A DNA stretch of 64,000 nt from contig CAJNOJ010000207.1 of assembly GCA_905250025.1 (NCBI GenBank), positions 1 to 64,000 on the forward strand, given 5' to 3'. The notes under the pieces are model-generated. The model did not search any database, was not told the DNA's origin, and saw only the letters and a program-made list of their open reading frames with translations. This document shows, one piece after another, positions 51,381 through 64,000 of the stretch (the first letter of the stretch is position 1; each line of letters opens with the position of its first letter). This DNA is from Adineta ricciae (lineage: Eukaryota; Rotifera; Eurotatoria; Adinetida; Adinetidae). The position numbers were made by a program, and so were the translations under genes.

Positions 51381-52460
51381 ATTTCATTTGTTTTGTTTGT
51401 TTAGTACGATTCGGATGAAATTCTATTGAAATATCTGTATAGGTATTCGGAGACGATCGTAGTAAATGTGTAAAAGTTATTAAATCACCGAACAAAGGAT
51501 GCTTTTTTCCAACTATTTGTGTCTCGGGATTCGTTCGTAATAAAAACATAACGATAGTCTATTGTACTACCTCCAATGACATTAACCTTTTCCAACTGCC
51601 TCCATCTCATACAACAATATTGCTCCAATCGTTACGAGACGACAGACGATGATCTTCCTCCTCCTCTTCTCTCAAAATAACAAAAAGGGTAACAGCGCAT
51701 GTTTTACCGTTTGTAGAGAAGAACGTGTATAGTGAAAGAATGTCAAATATGTTTCGCAGATAATAGCTTTTTTAGTATGCAGGTAGTTCAGACGTGAAGA
51801 AAACGTTTTTTTTGAGAAAGAAGATACTAATGAAGATAGTTATAGTGTTCATTATTGTTTTTCGATCATGATCTTTCGATGGACATTTGAATAAAGAACG
51901 CGAATTGGAAAAATGCACGTGAGATCGTCGATTTATCGAAGAAAACGAGGTATGCATCAAATATAAATGGTTCTGATGAAGTAAAAATTGAGTTTCACTA
52001 CGATTAATCTTAAAAGAAAGAATTCATAGTCAGATTTCGCTCTTACAGACGGTTTGCAGCAAAAATGCTGCGTCGTTGTATCAGAGTCACAATGTCGGTG
52101 TTACGATGATAAACAAAGCTGAAATTATCATTGTTTTTATCACTCATAGAAATTGCACCGTCATGTTTAAGCCAGCATAACAATATAGAGAATTGTATTT
52201 CTGTGCCTTCTCGTCAAATATTACGGAATACTTATCATTATGACGGTGAGACATATTTAAAAAACAGGCGATCCATTAAATTATCTCGTTAGATGAATTA
52301 CTTTCTTTTTATATGGGCGTTTAAGAAATTTCGTTTTATCAAGTCATTATCACATTTCAGAACAAATATCTTACTATTGACGAGAGGATTAGAACAGACA
52401 TTGTTTAAGTATGATAGAGAATGTATTAAAACCGGTTTTAACATGTTTGGTAACTTTTAG
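51381..52460. other. Intergenic, no gene seen
   Basis: About 1.1 kb between two plus-strand genes. Small frames on both strands, none with splice support. Confidence 0.5.
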
Positions 52461-54609
52461 ATGAATATTTTCATCGCAGCTTTGCTGATTCTTTCCTGTA
52501 TTTCTGGGATAAAATGCTTTTCAAGTGAAAATTCTTCTAATATCTGTGATGAAATCAAACGTCAACAACGTCGAGCTGATCTTTCACTTTGTCCATCAAA
52601 ATTTTCTGTTAATATCTCTTCTTCAAGTTATTCTGTAGGCGAACCTATCCACAGTAAGTCTGTTCGACTTTGTGTCGCATTTGAAAATCGATACACTCTC
52701 GTTTGCCTTTAGTTTTCATTAAAACCACAGCATTAGACACAACTTTTCATGGTGTTCATGTCGTAGCATTGGATGAAAACCATCTTCAGGTGGGAAGTTG
52801 GAAGATGAATGCTAAAAAACGAGATGAAAATTCGTGCAATGGTTCCATATATATATTTGAAAAGGCAATAACGAATACAGATGCAATCTGGCAAGTTTCC
52901 ACTCCAGTCGTTGGCAATATTGCAATTAAGTATAAAACAGCTAGTTCAAATATTGAAAGAATATCATTCCGTTTCATTCAGAATAGCAATTATCGAAGAC
53001 GACAGTGCTATTTATTCCAATTGTTATAATTTTATTTTGACTTCACGGGTAAATATTTCACTGATAATATGCAAAAAGTTTCAACTCATCTTTTGAAATT
53101 CTTTACTTTGAATTGCATATTTTAGGTGTCTATGAATTCTTCTAATATCGATGTAGAAGATGCTGCAATAAATACCACCACGATAGTAACGACGACAACA
53201 GTAACAGTTACTACTCCATCTCCAACTGCCGATGTGACCGTTAACGTTACTTGGTCGTTTGCAAGTAATACCAATATCACCAGTGTTTCTATGGCTATCC
53301 GTAACTTAAAATCATCTCAATGGGTTGCCATAGGCTTAGGTCAGAATGTCGCAATGGTAAATAACGAAGACTTACTTGTATTGATTAAGAGATGTTCCCA
53401 AAATTGTTTATTTCTATAGGGTGAAGCACATGTATTCATGTGTAAACGACTGGCTAATGACGAAATTATTATTAATCGATATGTGAATCCAGGCGATCAC
53501 GATCCTCCTGAACGTCCTCAGCCAGACGCAGGGGGAGTGTTTACACCAGGGCAACAACAATTCACTGACGGTGTTGTTGTATGTCGATTTACTCTATCGA
53601 ATTTCGCCACTCAAATATTGAAACAAGTTCAAACGCTTGAACCACTTTCTCAATCTAGACAATATCATCCACTAATCGCTATGGGAGTACTCGATAAAGA
53701 TAGTAAGCTCTTCTTTGCCTATAACAAACTCTAATCGTAATGACAAATGGATATTTAGACAATGCTGAGAAACACTCGGCAGATTCTCGTGTAGCTAAAT
53801 CTGATACTGTTCAATTAAATCAAAATGAAGTTATTCTTTATCGAATACCCGAAGTGAAAACTGACTTAACCTTTGTACGTACTCATGGGATAATCATGAT
53901 TTTCACATGGATATTAATTGTGTCAACAGGCGCCCTGATTTCGCGTTATTTTAAAACTTCTTGGGCAAACAAAATGATTTGTGGCAAAGCTGCATGGTTT
54001 ACTGCGCATCGTTTTCTAATGAGCATCGCAGCTATTCTAACTACGCTCGGTTTTCTGTTCATTTTGGTGTTTTTACAAGGTACATGGGTTCCAAACGGCA
54101 CAACACGACCGTATGCTCACTCAATCACTGGCGTAATTGTGATCGGTCTAGCGTTCTTTCAACCATTCATTGCTTTATTCCGTTGTGAACCCAATAGTCG
54201 GTATCGATCTATCTTTAACTATATTCATGCATTTGTTGGATTCTCAGCGTTCATTCTCTCTGTTGCAACGTTATATCTTGCCACCTATTTCCATGTGTTT
54301 GCAGATACGAAAGGTCGATTTGTCATGATTGCTTGGATAGCTTGGGTAGCTTTGATATTTCTGATCTTTGAATGTAGTGAATATTTTATTCGGAAGAAAA
54401 ATCGAGAATCTGGTTACACGAATATCAATACGTCGAATACTACAATTGCTGATTTGATAGAAAATTCTGCGACTCCAAAATTGACTTCATTCACTGTCGA
54501 CAATCACGAAGAGACGTCAGTGCAACGAAAATCAAAAAATGTCCTCTTGGCCATACATATATTGGTAGCGGCAACACTTTCAGTTATTTTAACCACCTTG
54601 ATTCTTTAA
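52461..54609 (+). CDS. FRRS1/SDR2-like ferric-chelate reductase (reeler, DOMON, cytochrome b561)
   Basis: Six exons in phase (52461-52653, 52713-52929, 52982-53048, 53126-53356, 53420-53702 with the first border approximate, 53759-54609) encode about 613 residues (human FRRS1 is 592). Order: signal peptide; reeler-like region; Thr-rich linker; DOMON domain with WVAIGLGQN and EAHVFMCKR; then a cytochrome b561 core of about six helices, with THGIIMIFTWILIVSTGALISRYFK, AHRFLMSIAAIL, YAHSITGVIVIGLAFFQPFIALFRC and FNYIHAFVGFSAF carrying the heme-ligand histidines; and a hydrophobic C-terminal end. The family reduces ferric iron at membranes using cytosolic electrons. The 52-bp intron 52930-52981 is inferred because reading through meets an early stop and loses the frame of the downstream exon. 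Confidence 0.88.
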
Positions 54610-54764
54610 GTGTGATAGATTTTACAACCTATTTTCTTATACATGATTAATTCTTTTAACATATAGAAAATGTTATAAAAAGTTCTTTTCTAGTTTATTT
54701 TTATAATGAATATCAAAACAGAAAAATGAAAGAAACTGAAATGTAATAAATGTTCATTTATCGA
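54610..54764. other. Convergent 155-bp spacer with shared poly(A) region
   Basis: FRRS1-like (plus) and the RNF213-like gene (minus) end 155 bp apart. AATAAA-type sequences near 54745 lie almost against the RNF213-like stop, so the 3' UTRs probably overlap. Confidence 0.5.
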
Positions 54765-57700
54765 TTATACACGTCTCTTCTTGCCGGGATTTTGATCTGG
54801 TTTTATCACTCGTATTGTGGTACGGACATCACTAATTTTGTCGTTATGCCACGTTTGCGCTCTGATCAGTTGCGTTTCAGAACTTTGCAAGTGATCGGTT
54901 TGAGGCGGTGTCTGCTGGTCGGAATGATTTACTAAAAGACTTTTGTCCCGTTCAGTTTCCAAACCTTTCAAAATAACGTAAGTGTGTTGCAGAAGTATCT
55001 GCTCAGTAACCTCAAATGTTTGTATATCACCTTCGGTGATATTTCCAGTCCACAAATCTGTTCGTTCGAGATAAATTTGTATTGGCACATCGAGAGCAAC
55101 GTTGGTATTCGATAGGACACGTACCATTAAACGTTTGAGAATTGCAATCCATACATGAATGTCTCGAAGTGAAAGTGCAATTGTTTCTTTCTTGAATGTC
55201 ATCTGACTAAATTGTTTAACCAGAGTGATTCGTTCAGCAACATCGAATGACTCTTCAGTTAACGTTCGTTTGACATAATGACGTACAACATGATCAAAAA
55301 CACTCTCTTCGATTAATTCATACAGATCGATAATATATTTTAGATGTATCGTAGCAAATGGGGGCCGTTGAAGAACATGATCATTGAGACAAGCACTTGT
55401 GCGAATATGTTTCTCTACAAATGTTTGAATTGTCATTGATTCGTCAGCTGTCCCATCGTCCATGTTGCGTAAATAAGTGAAAACATAATCAAGTGATCCA
55501 AGATAATGAAGCATGTCATCATTTTGCATACTATTAATCAGATTCTTATATTTCATTCGATCGTTCTCTTTGAAAAGTTCTTGTTTAATACGTTGACGAA
55601 CATCGTTGATCAATGCTGTATTTTCGCTGTAGAGCTCGAATTGATAATTCAGAAAGCGTAATTTTTCGGTATCAATCAATGGTAAACAACCAATCATATT
55701 TCTTAAAAATAATTCAATCTCTTCGAAGTCATAGATGATGTCTTGACTTTTTCCATATTGATAATTAAGAGTGAATCCATCGGTAATCAGTTTTGTGCTA
55801 ATAACATTCTCGTCCAAATACAAGGTGTGCTCTGGTCGAATGGATTGTATTGGTATACTATTTTCTTGATATCGATTATTGCTACCGTCGTTAAGAATTC
55901 GATTATGAAAAAAGTGAACAATTTCATTCTGTAATTCAGCGATAGTTCGTAAACATCCAGCTAAAAGGATGCTGCTATTGTCTTTGGTCGTATTCAATAA
56001 GACCATCGCTAATTTAGTATGTGTAGCAAAATCTTCCTTTGCTTTTGGTAACTCGAAGTTTGCCGTTTGACAACCGTAGCGCACTTCAGTGAAATTAAGG
56101 TGATACCATCCATGAACAAAGTCTTCATATAATGCATTGATCGTCTCACAATCAGTACCGTGCGTTAAATAGTAAGCGATTGGTGTTTCGGAAGCTTCAT
56201 TGCGTTTGATACGATGATTAAACTTTTCAATGAGATAGTTGGTAAAAGCTACGATAGGATACAAATGTTGAATGTTAGCATAATCCACTAGTCGTTTCAT
56301 GAGAAATGTTGTCACAGGATAAATCTCGTCGCCATACGGGATTGTTTGAAGTTTGTTGCGAAATTCAATGATTGGATTTGATGTGTAAATGTTGGTTACG
56401 TTGAAGAAAGTTAATAATGGATACATGCTTTCATCTTGAAAAATTTCATCAACGTAATCACCCAACGTTGCTTCGGCATCTTGCTGTCGAACATACTCGG
56501 CATATGCCGTTTTATACTGATTAATTTCATTGGCAACTGATTCGATATGATTGAAAAGGACTTTCTCTTCGAGAAGCTTTTCCAATTGTACGACTTTCTC
56601 ATTAGTATTCATAAAACCTTTGAGAATTAGATTTTTGTCCAGCATATGGTTGATTAATTTGTACAACCAAATAAAACATTGATCATTATCAGTTATTTGA
56701 TGTCGAAGAAGAGAATAATCTTTTTCAAAGTGTTCTTGAAAATGATCAGGACTCGGAAGTTTTAAATTCGGTAATAAGGACAGTTCATGAAGGAAAAGTA
56801 ATGATGCATGAGTGATCATGTGCATAAAACGATATGAGATCGATCGATTTAAATGATCAGATTTTTCATATTCGTTACTTTGCTTTGCTGATGTTAGATT
56901 ATGGTATCCATATCGTGGAGTTCTATTGTATTTCTCGATATAGTTGTTTATAAATTGAAAACCGTCCTCAATGTTCATTCGGATTTGTGGAGGATCACGT
57001 TCAATAAGAACGCCATACTGTGCGGCACCGATTTGCTTTTTACACATTGGACATTGACTTTGATCGACAGGTACGCCACAATTAATAAAAAAGAACATCC
57101 AGTCGCACTCTTCGGAGCAGCGAAAAACAAACTTTCCGGGCTCGTAGATCTGACCCTGGTCTAAACGTTCTTTCACTGTTGTGCGTACATCCATCATTTG
57201 AGTAATGATTGGATTACTCGAGAGAAGTCCAGGTAAACAAACAGAGGTTTGAAAATGAGTAGTATAATCTTCTGGCGTCCTCAAATTTCCATCGAAGAAT
57301 AATGTACTCAAATAGGACGTATGTGCTAAAGTTTTGTATGAAAGTAAAAGTGCAACGATATGTAGTGCTACTAAACGTTGGTGCACTTCATCTGTAGTCA
57401 GTTTCGGATGTAAATGAAAATAACTTGTGTTGTCAAAGTTTGTACATAGCAAAACGAGAAATTTATATCCAATACGTTCAAAACAATGAATTACTTCTTG
57501 ACTTAATTCGTTTTTGATTAATTCGTGATAATAATCATTCGACTGAAGGTCATCATTTAAATAGAACCGCGTATAGTAATGAATAAACCAAATGAGAAAA
57601 CAATAGAATGTCGATTGACTCGTTTGACATTCATTAATTAGTTTCCGAACTTTATCTCTGGCGGCATCTTGAGTAAGAATACGACTGATACGAACAAATT

Positions 57701-60700
57701 CTTGGTGATGTTCAAATAGTGGTATTGGCAGAGTGAAAATACGCCGTGTGTCGTGTGTGTTCTGACCGGTAGAGATTGCAATCATTGGTTTTAGCCAAGT
57801 CACATTTCGATTGAAGATAATCTTGCGTAAATCATCCAATTTAATGCTCGACATCTGACATAATTGTTTAATAATGAACAATTTAATCGTCGAACACAAA
57901 AGAAAATCATCTCGAGTCAATAATTTATCAATATCTTCCAAGATCGAATGATGAATATCATTAATGAGCATAAAAGCATAGAGCTGTGCGTAATACTTCA
58001 CCCAAGCAATCAAACAAACCAAGGTGATGCCAGAATCATTTGAAATACTTTGTATAGTCCGAATGTTCTCTTCGAAGTGAGCGAATTCTGAATTGACAAC
58101 GTCTTCAATCAATTCTTTTTTGTTTATGGGTAATATCAACAGCATATGAATACGTGCAGCCATAATATGTTCAATTTTTCGCGATGAATCATTCAATTTG
58201 CATAGATATTTATCTAATCGTTGATATTCACTGCTTAATTCTTTTAGATCCTCGTTGACATACTCATAATTGTCCATCGTTGGCATTTGCCCATGAGAAT
58301 CCCGGCTCATCGGCAACAAGCGAAGTTCTTGATCGATGTATGTGAAAATTTTCGCGGAATATTGCCAAAGATTATTATCGGATTTACTCATCAAACTAAG
58401 AATATTCAAATATTCATCACTATGATCAGCTAGCCAATTCTTCAAGAATTCACTTTCGAGTTTCAATAATGTTCGTTGTACAACGGTTTGATTGGCATTT
58501 TTATCATTTGCACTGATGATTCGTTCCAGTTGTGTAATAAACTTATGAATGTCATCGCATGTTACGAATGTGGCATCGAAACCAGCGTAACGAATGGCTT
58601 CTTTGAAAACACTCAATGCATTGTTTGTTGGTATTATTGTTGTGATACAACGTACGAGACTAATGAATGAGCGTAGTTTTTCTAGGTTGTTCACCGAATA
58701 ATGCTTTAAACCGAGAATACTTTGCGCAACAAGACTGTATGTTGTCGTTAATTGTTCAATATTGTGAACGCGATCGATAGTCAATGGTAGAACAAGGAGT
58801 TCAATCAAATTCATAAGACTCACTTCAATGAATGGATCACCATCGCATTGAAAGCTTTCTTGATCAACTAATTCCGATTTTGGTGGTATTAAACAAAACC
58901 GTTCGCCGGTTAACATAAGAGTATAGAATACACTTTCATTCTTAGGGAATTTCGTATTTGTGTCATCTCGTACGATAAATTGTTGAGTGAATAATTGATT
59001 GAAATCATCTTCATTGATCACTTTCGTACTGATTTCAAGTAGTCTCAATATTTCAAACAATTCATTGTAATCAATCAATAGATGTTTCAATCGATCATCA
59101 AGCGTTCGCATTGGATTTGTCAAGAGTAAACGTTGAACAAACGCTGATGGTAATTGATAAATTTTAGCTTCATCAAGCATCAATGATAGCTGATCATCAT
59201 AATAATATTTAAACAAATCTGGATCAGTAAATATTGAATCCAAGTTCGAACTGTAGATGCTCTTGGTTCGTAGTTGCCTGATTGCTTTGGCAATTAAATC
59301 TTCTTCGTTCAAATCTTCTTCTTCTCGTCGTTCGGAAATACTCTGTCGTATTAAACGAATGTTTTCATATTCCATTCTTGCACATGGTAAATGTAAATCG
59401 AATATCAGTGGCATTTCAATCACTTCGAGATTTATGATCGTTGTATCGATTGTCTTCAAAATGGAGTTTAAACAATCAAACCAAATCTTATTCAATGGAT
59501 AGCTTGATCGATTCTTGCACAGGAAGAAAAATGCATCGATCAATGACGCATTTTCGAAATGATACAGCAGCAATAGAAGATAACTCTCGTAGTACTGTGA
59601 AATGATGTATTGTAAAGCATCATTGAACGAACGACATGTACCGATGATGATTCCGTTGGTTAACAAATCGTGTCGCCAATCGGAGAATCGAGTTAAAGTG
59701 ATTTTGTCTAATAATTTCAAGAGATTTTCTTGAATAATTGAACGTAACGATTGAGAGTCAATTATGATGGTCAAGTGTTCAATGATTTGATTTCGTCGAA
59801 GGTTTATTTTGGATAATAAATCTTTCTGTGTAACTGTATAACGGAATTTCGTTAAACAACGATCAATAAGCTCATTAAATAAACATTCGGACAGAAGAAA
59901 ATGTGGATGTGTGACTAAATCATGATAAGATGGATTTAATAGAACCGATTTCGGTACTAATTTATGTTCATTCAAGTCATTGATCATTAACGTTGACCAA
60001 CCATTAAATAAAACTTCATTGGTTGTTTGATTTAACATATGACGTTGAAGATGAAAAATTAGCCAAACACTTCGATTAGTTGGGGAAACTTTGGAATTCA
60101 GTAGAATATGTTTCAATAGAAGAATATGTTCATGTTCTTGATGGTAATCAACACGAATGATCAACAAACGAATTTGATCTTGTTTTTGATAATGTTCTTT
60201 AATCTTATTCGTTAATTCAACTTCCGTTTTGTATGTATTCAGTTTCATTTCTTCAATCTCATCACATTGGTAATCAATCATGTGAAAGATTTGTGTGTAT
60301 GTATAGATAATTTGATTTGGTAAAACATCTTCTTTCAAGGCTTGACTAAGAACTAATTGAAAGTTAAGATTTGTATGGATATCATAATATTGATCAATAA
60401 ATGGATGAGTTCCATCTCCTTGCAGTGAAAGTACAATAGGTAAATCAAATGAACTCGTTCGGATTAGTTTCTCTTTACAATAACTGATGATTTCATCTGT
60501 ATTGGTTTCGTCATCAACTGAGAGATTTAAATAATTAAATGCATCAATGACTAAATTACACAAATAATCGTTACTGTAATCGACAAACAGGTGTTGTAAT
60601 AATGGAAAGTATTTATTCATATTCGTTGGACGTAGACTGAGTAATTCATTGAGAAGTTGATCATTAACCGACCAATGTCGTTCATGAACTAATGACTTCA

Positions 60701-63700
60701 TATCAATGATGTGCTTTTCGAAACGATTCAAAAATGGTGGATCACATTTGTTCAAGTCTTCTCGTCGAACGAAAACAACACAGTAAAAGTCATCATTAAC
60801 AAGACAGTGAGGGTGATAGAGTGCACCGAGAGCAATTCGACAATATTTCTTCGTTCCAGACACCGCGAAATTTTGATTAAATAAATCATATAGATTATCA
60901 TACAAATGTCCCATGCGACGCATAACTAATGTAACATTAGTTTCCGCGTAGAGTATAATATCCATCAAGACTCGATGATTATATTTTTCAGTATAAGTCG
61001 TTCCGGAAACGAAATCTCCCGAAAAACAACTTCCAATTAATGTTCGTACGGGTAGCAGTTGATGTTTAACAATGATATATCGTTCCACATAATCAATGAC
61101 ACCTTCGTTTTCAGCGATTAGCATTAGATAACGTCCTTGACGAGAGGTTAATCTTAGGTCGAGTAACTGTTTGAATGATGGCGATCGATATTGCTCAATG
61201 AGGTGTGTACGATTAAGATGTTCACAGAAGCGATTCCATAGAAATTGTGAAGCATCATAAACACCATCGAAATTGATAATCAATTGTTGACGAATATACT
61301 GATACGATTGATCATCATCCGTACTTTTAATTAAATCATTAACAACACCTTTGATCAACGAATAGAAATCACGTAGACCAAAGTAATTAGCATTATTTTG
61401 CTGTTCTACGTGTGTTGTAAAAAACGTATACAATTTATTGTAAGCAATAGCAAGTGCTTCAATAATCGATGGATCAATTCGTGCTATCTGCCCATCGGAC
61501 GGTACCAGAGCATCGAAAATCGTTTTTGCTGTTAGAGTTAAATCTTCTATATCAGGATCAGGACATGAAAGATAAAGAGCACGATTCATTTTCGATGCAT
61601 CAAGTCGCCAATTGGATAAACCCACAAAGCCGTATTGACATGTTTCGACTTCCAATTTACTGTGGAGGACTTTCAGTGGATTATGTGGTGATAATTCAGC
61701 AAGACCAATTTCATCGAAGACAATTACGGGTAAAATATTCGCATTAGATTTGGCATTTAGATACTTATCAGCGCGTTGAAAGACTTTGATAATACTTTCT
61801 GATGTACAATTTTGTGATCCTTGATACGAAACGGTGACCAATTCTGGTAATGTTTGAAAATATGGATCAGTTGATTTGTTTCCTTTCAAATTACTAATGA
61901 CAATTTGTACCGCTGATGTTTTGCTACAACCTGGTTTACCGCAAATAATCACAGGAATACGATTGACGATCGAAATCAGCAGAACAAAGATATTATCTTT
62001 GAGTGCGCGATTTTTAGCTGTACCAGGTGGTAATTTCATCCGATCGATTAATTTCTTTTGTTCGATATCAAGAAGTTTCACTAAATAATTCGAGATATGC
62101 GATCGATCCTTCAAAACAGATTTCAAAGTTTCTTCCATTTGGTTGGTGTATTTTTTTCGCTCGTCGGGCGAACTAAGACGAAAATAATAGCAGAGTACAA
62201 GTGCCATTAAACTCGAACGCTCGAGAAGAGAAGACAATTTATCAGTAAATTTATCTGCTCCTTCTCGATCAATAATAGATTGTTGAAACCAATTGTATAA
62301 ACGACAAAATCGTGCGACATCACGTAATGAAACGCTACTGACGTCTTCATGTTGACGAAAGAACTTCTGAGAAACAGATATGGCTTCCACAGTTAAATTG
62401 AACAGATTGCGATCTTTGGTTAGACTTTTACACGTATTCAACATCGTTCGTATATATTCCCTTTCAACTGAGTCACTGAGATAACCGTAATCCCAAACAT
62501 ATTCTAACATAGTTTCAGGAATTGGCACGACTGTGTATAAAAGTGAAATTCCACAAGCATCTTTCAATCGCTGCATTTCATAGACATCTTTTTTGATACC
62601 AATGTTGATATTCACATTTTTATCCACTTCTTTTCGTCGTTGAGGATTGCAGGCACCTAGAAGAACCATGTTTTCCGGAATAGGTTTACCAAGTAATGTT
62701 CGTTCACAGGTTATTTCTTTGATCAAACCAATATTAGGCGTTGTGTTGAATTCATCGAGAAACACCCATAGACGTTTGTTTTGTGCACGGCATTGAAGAG
62801 CTTTGTCGGACAGTTTTCCAATTGTTTCAATAATTTGCTCACTTGTTACACCTGCATGAATACGAAAGATTTCAATTTCGTCATCGAGAATTTTTTGACA
62901 TAAGAACTGAATTAATGCAGTTTTACCACAACCTAAAACACAAGAGACAAAATAAAATTACTTCTTATTGTTGAAGTTCATTACCTGTCTCTCCCATGAT
63001 CAATACCGGAAGGCCACTTTCTACTCGCAAATAGATCAACAACATTTTCAAGTAATTATCCGGTGTCAGTACATATTCCTGTTGAATCTGAGCTGCTATT
63101 TTTTCTTGAAATTTAATAATATCCTCGGTTTGCGACGAAAACGGACGAAACAATGTATCGCTTATGTTGCATTTCGTGCAATATGGTAAAGAATTATATT
63201 CATATTGACTGTAACATTTCGTACATATCGCTTTGTAAAAATATTTCTTTGATAAGGATGCGAGTTTCAGAAAGAATTGAACATGCGTGAAATGATTGTA
63301 ATCCGGAAAAACGTCCGTTAACTTCAAGTTCTTTTGATTTGTGGTCTCTTCCATGTATAATTGAAATGTTCTCACCAGAGATTGGGGAACATCAGTAGGC
63401 TGTTTGTATATGAATAGCGGATCGTTAGTTGCCGAAAAGACAACTGTAAATGGTTCTGTATCGTCCCAAGACACAATGGCTTCGCTGAATGAAACAGCAG
63501 CATCATTTGTACTCACTGAACGTTGGTTTTTCCGTACACGTTCAACGCACATCGATGTGAATTGATTCGATGACTTGAGAAAACTTTGAAGAATATCTAA
63601 ACGTAATTGTGGCTCTGGTATTAAATCAGGAAAGAAATAGCCACATCGTGAAAATCCCGAAAATAAACGATAATAAACGGAAATAAAAATTGACAACTTC

Positions 63701-64000
63701 GTCCAAGTGATATATTCCAAGTCTTTGCCTAATAGAAAAGTTGCCTTCAACCGATTGATACCTTTTAATAGATCGATATCAATGTTCGGATCTTCAGTAA
63801 TGCAATGTTCTCGAATGGTTCCATCGTCGATGGCTTGAAGATATCTGATGATTAATCGTACAGCTGATGGATCATGAATTCTGAATGTATTCCAATCGAT
63901 GTGTTCGATATGATTTGTTTTGATGAATTTCAATAAAACAACTTTCTCACGAATATCGATCGGAGCGGGTGAAGAATCAAGTTCAATATAAATGGGTATA
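54765..64000 (-). CDS. Giant RNF213-like (mysterin) AAA+ protein, 5' end outside the window
   Basis: Two exons are visible: 64000-62985 (open to the window edge) and a single 8.2-kb exon 62932-54765, together about 3060 residues of the C-terminal part. Seen from N to C: a CxxC-x10-CxxC zinc-ribbon-like segment (63172-63225); Walker A MGETGCGKT, split by the intron; Walker B FLDEFN and the RNF213-type ERTLLGKPIPENMVLLGACNP; a second AAA site GKPGCSKT (61920-61950) with IVFDEIGLAELS; the conserved LNRFEKH region; and, late in the protein, an RZ-type zinc finger (57020-57130) with CGVPVDQSQCPMCKKQIG. I find no C3HC4 RING. In RNF213 the AAA core is dynein-like and the RZ finger region carries ubiquitin-transfer activity against lipids and proteins, with roles in lipid droplets and defence. 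Upstream exons must lie beyond 64000. Confidence 0.9.

Noticed and set aside
54765..62765. Complete 2666-residue gene
   Set aside because: The apparent start is a non-ATG codon inside an AAA domain; the frame continues upstream through an intron at 62933-62984 and off the window.

Overview
This is a gene-dense, AT-rich animal nuclear window. Introns are mostly 48-65 bp with GT..AG ends. The mix of genes fits a bdelloid rotifer (Adineta/Rotaria-like) best: metazoan genes (Crumbs, nicotinic receptor alpha subunit, kinesin-2, astacin) sit beside a cellular RNA-dependent RNA polymerase and two genes of non-metazoan type, a class II plant-like PRPP synthetase and a YihY/BrkB membrane protein. The organism call is inference; nothing here names the species. 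Exon borders were read by hand from splice consensus and reading phase. For every spliced gene whose exons lie wholly in the window the exon lengths sum to a multiple of three, but single borders may be off by a base.

Layout. 1-1600: no convincing gene. 1601-5688 (-): DDX5/DBP2-type DEAD-box helicase with a long N/Q-rich tail. 5856-8639 (-): membrane-anchored astacin protease. 9084-12873 (-): RNA-dependent RNA polymerase. 14162-14644 (+): basic orphan ORF. 14667-15668 (+): intronless PRPP synthetase, convergent with thymidine phosphorylase (15805-17323, -). 17934-21244 (-): kinesin-2 KIF3B-like motor. 21532-22520 (-): YihY/BrkB membrane protein. 24597-31937 (+): Crumbs, followed closely on the same strand by a DUF1772 protein (32139-32639) and RUSF1 (32840-34217). 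34719-35598 (-): orphan membrane protein. 36757-38224 (-): RBBP4/7-like WD40 protein. 38568-41455 (-): RGG/prion-like protein. 42544-43164 (+): ribosomal protein S13, then importin beta-1 (43333-46755, +). 49462-51380 (+): nicotinic acetylcholine receptor alpha-like subunit. 52461-54609 (+): FRRS1-like ferric reductase. 54765 to beyond 64000 (-): giant RNF213-like AAA+ protein, truncated by the window edge.

How the genes relate. Most neighbours look functionally independent. Three contexts stand out. Two same-strand runs (Crumbs-DUF1772-RUSF1 and RPS13-importin beta) have gaps of about 170-200 bp with polyadenylation signals inside them, which suggests operon-like transcription with trans-splicing. 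The PRPP synthetase and thymidine phosphorylase form a convergent nucleotide-metabolism pair. The helicase and the RGG protein share a low-complexity Q/N-rich, W/Y-studded tail style. No tRNA, rRNA, CRISPR array or transposon was recognised.
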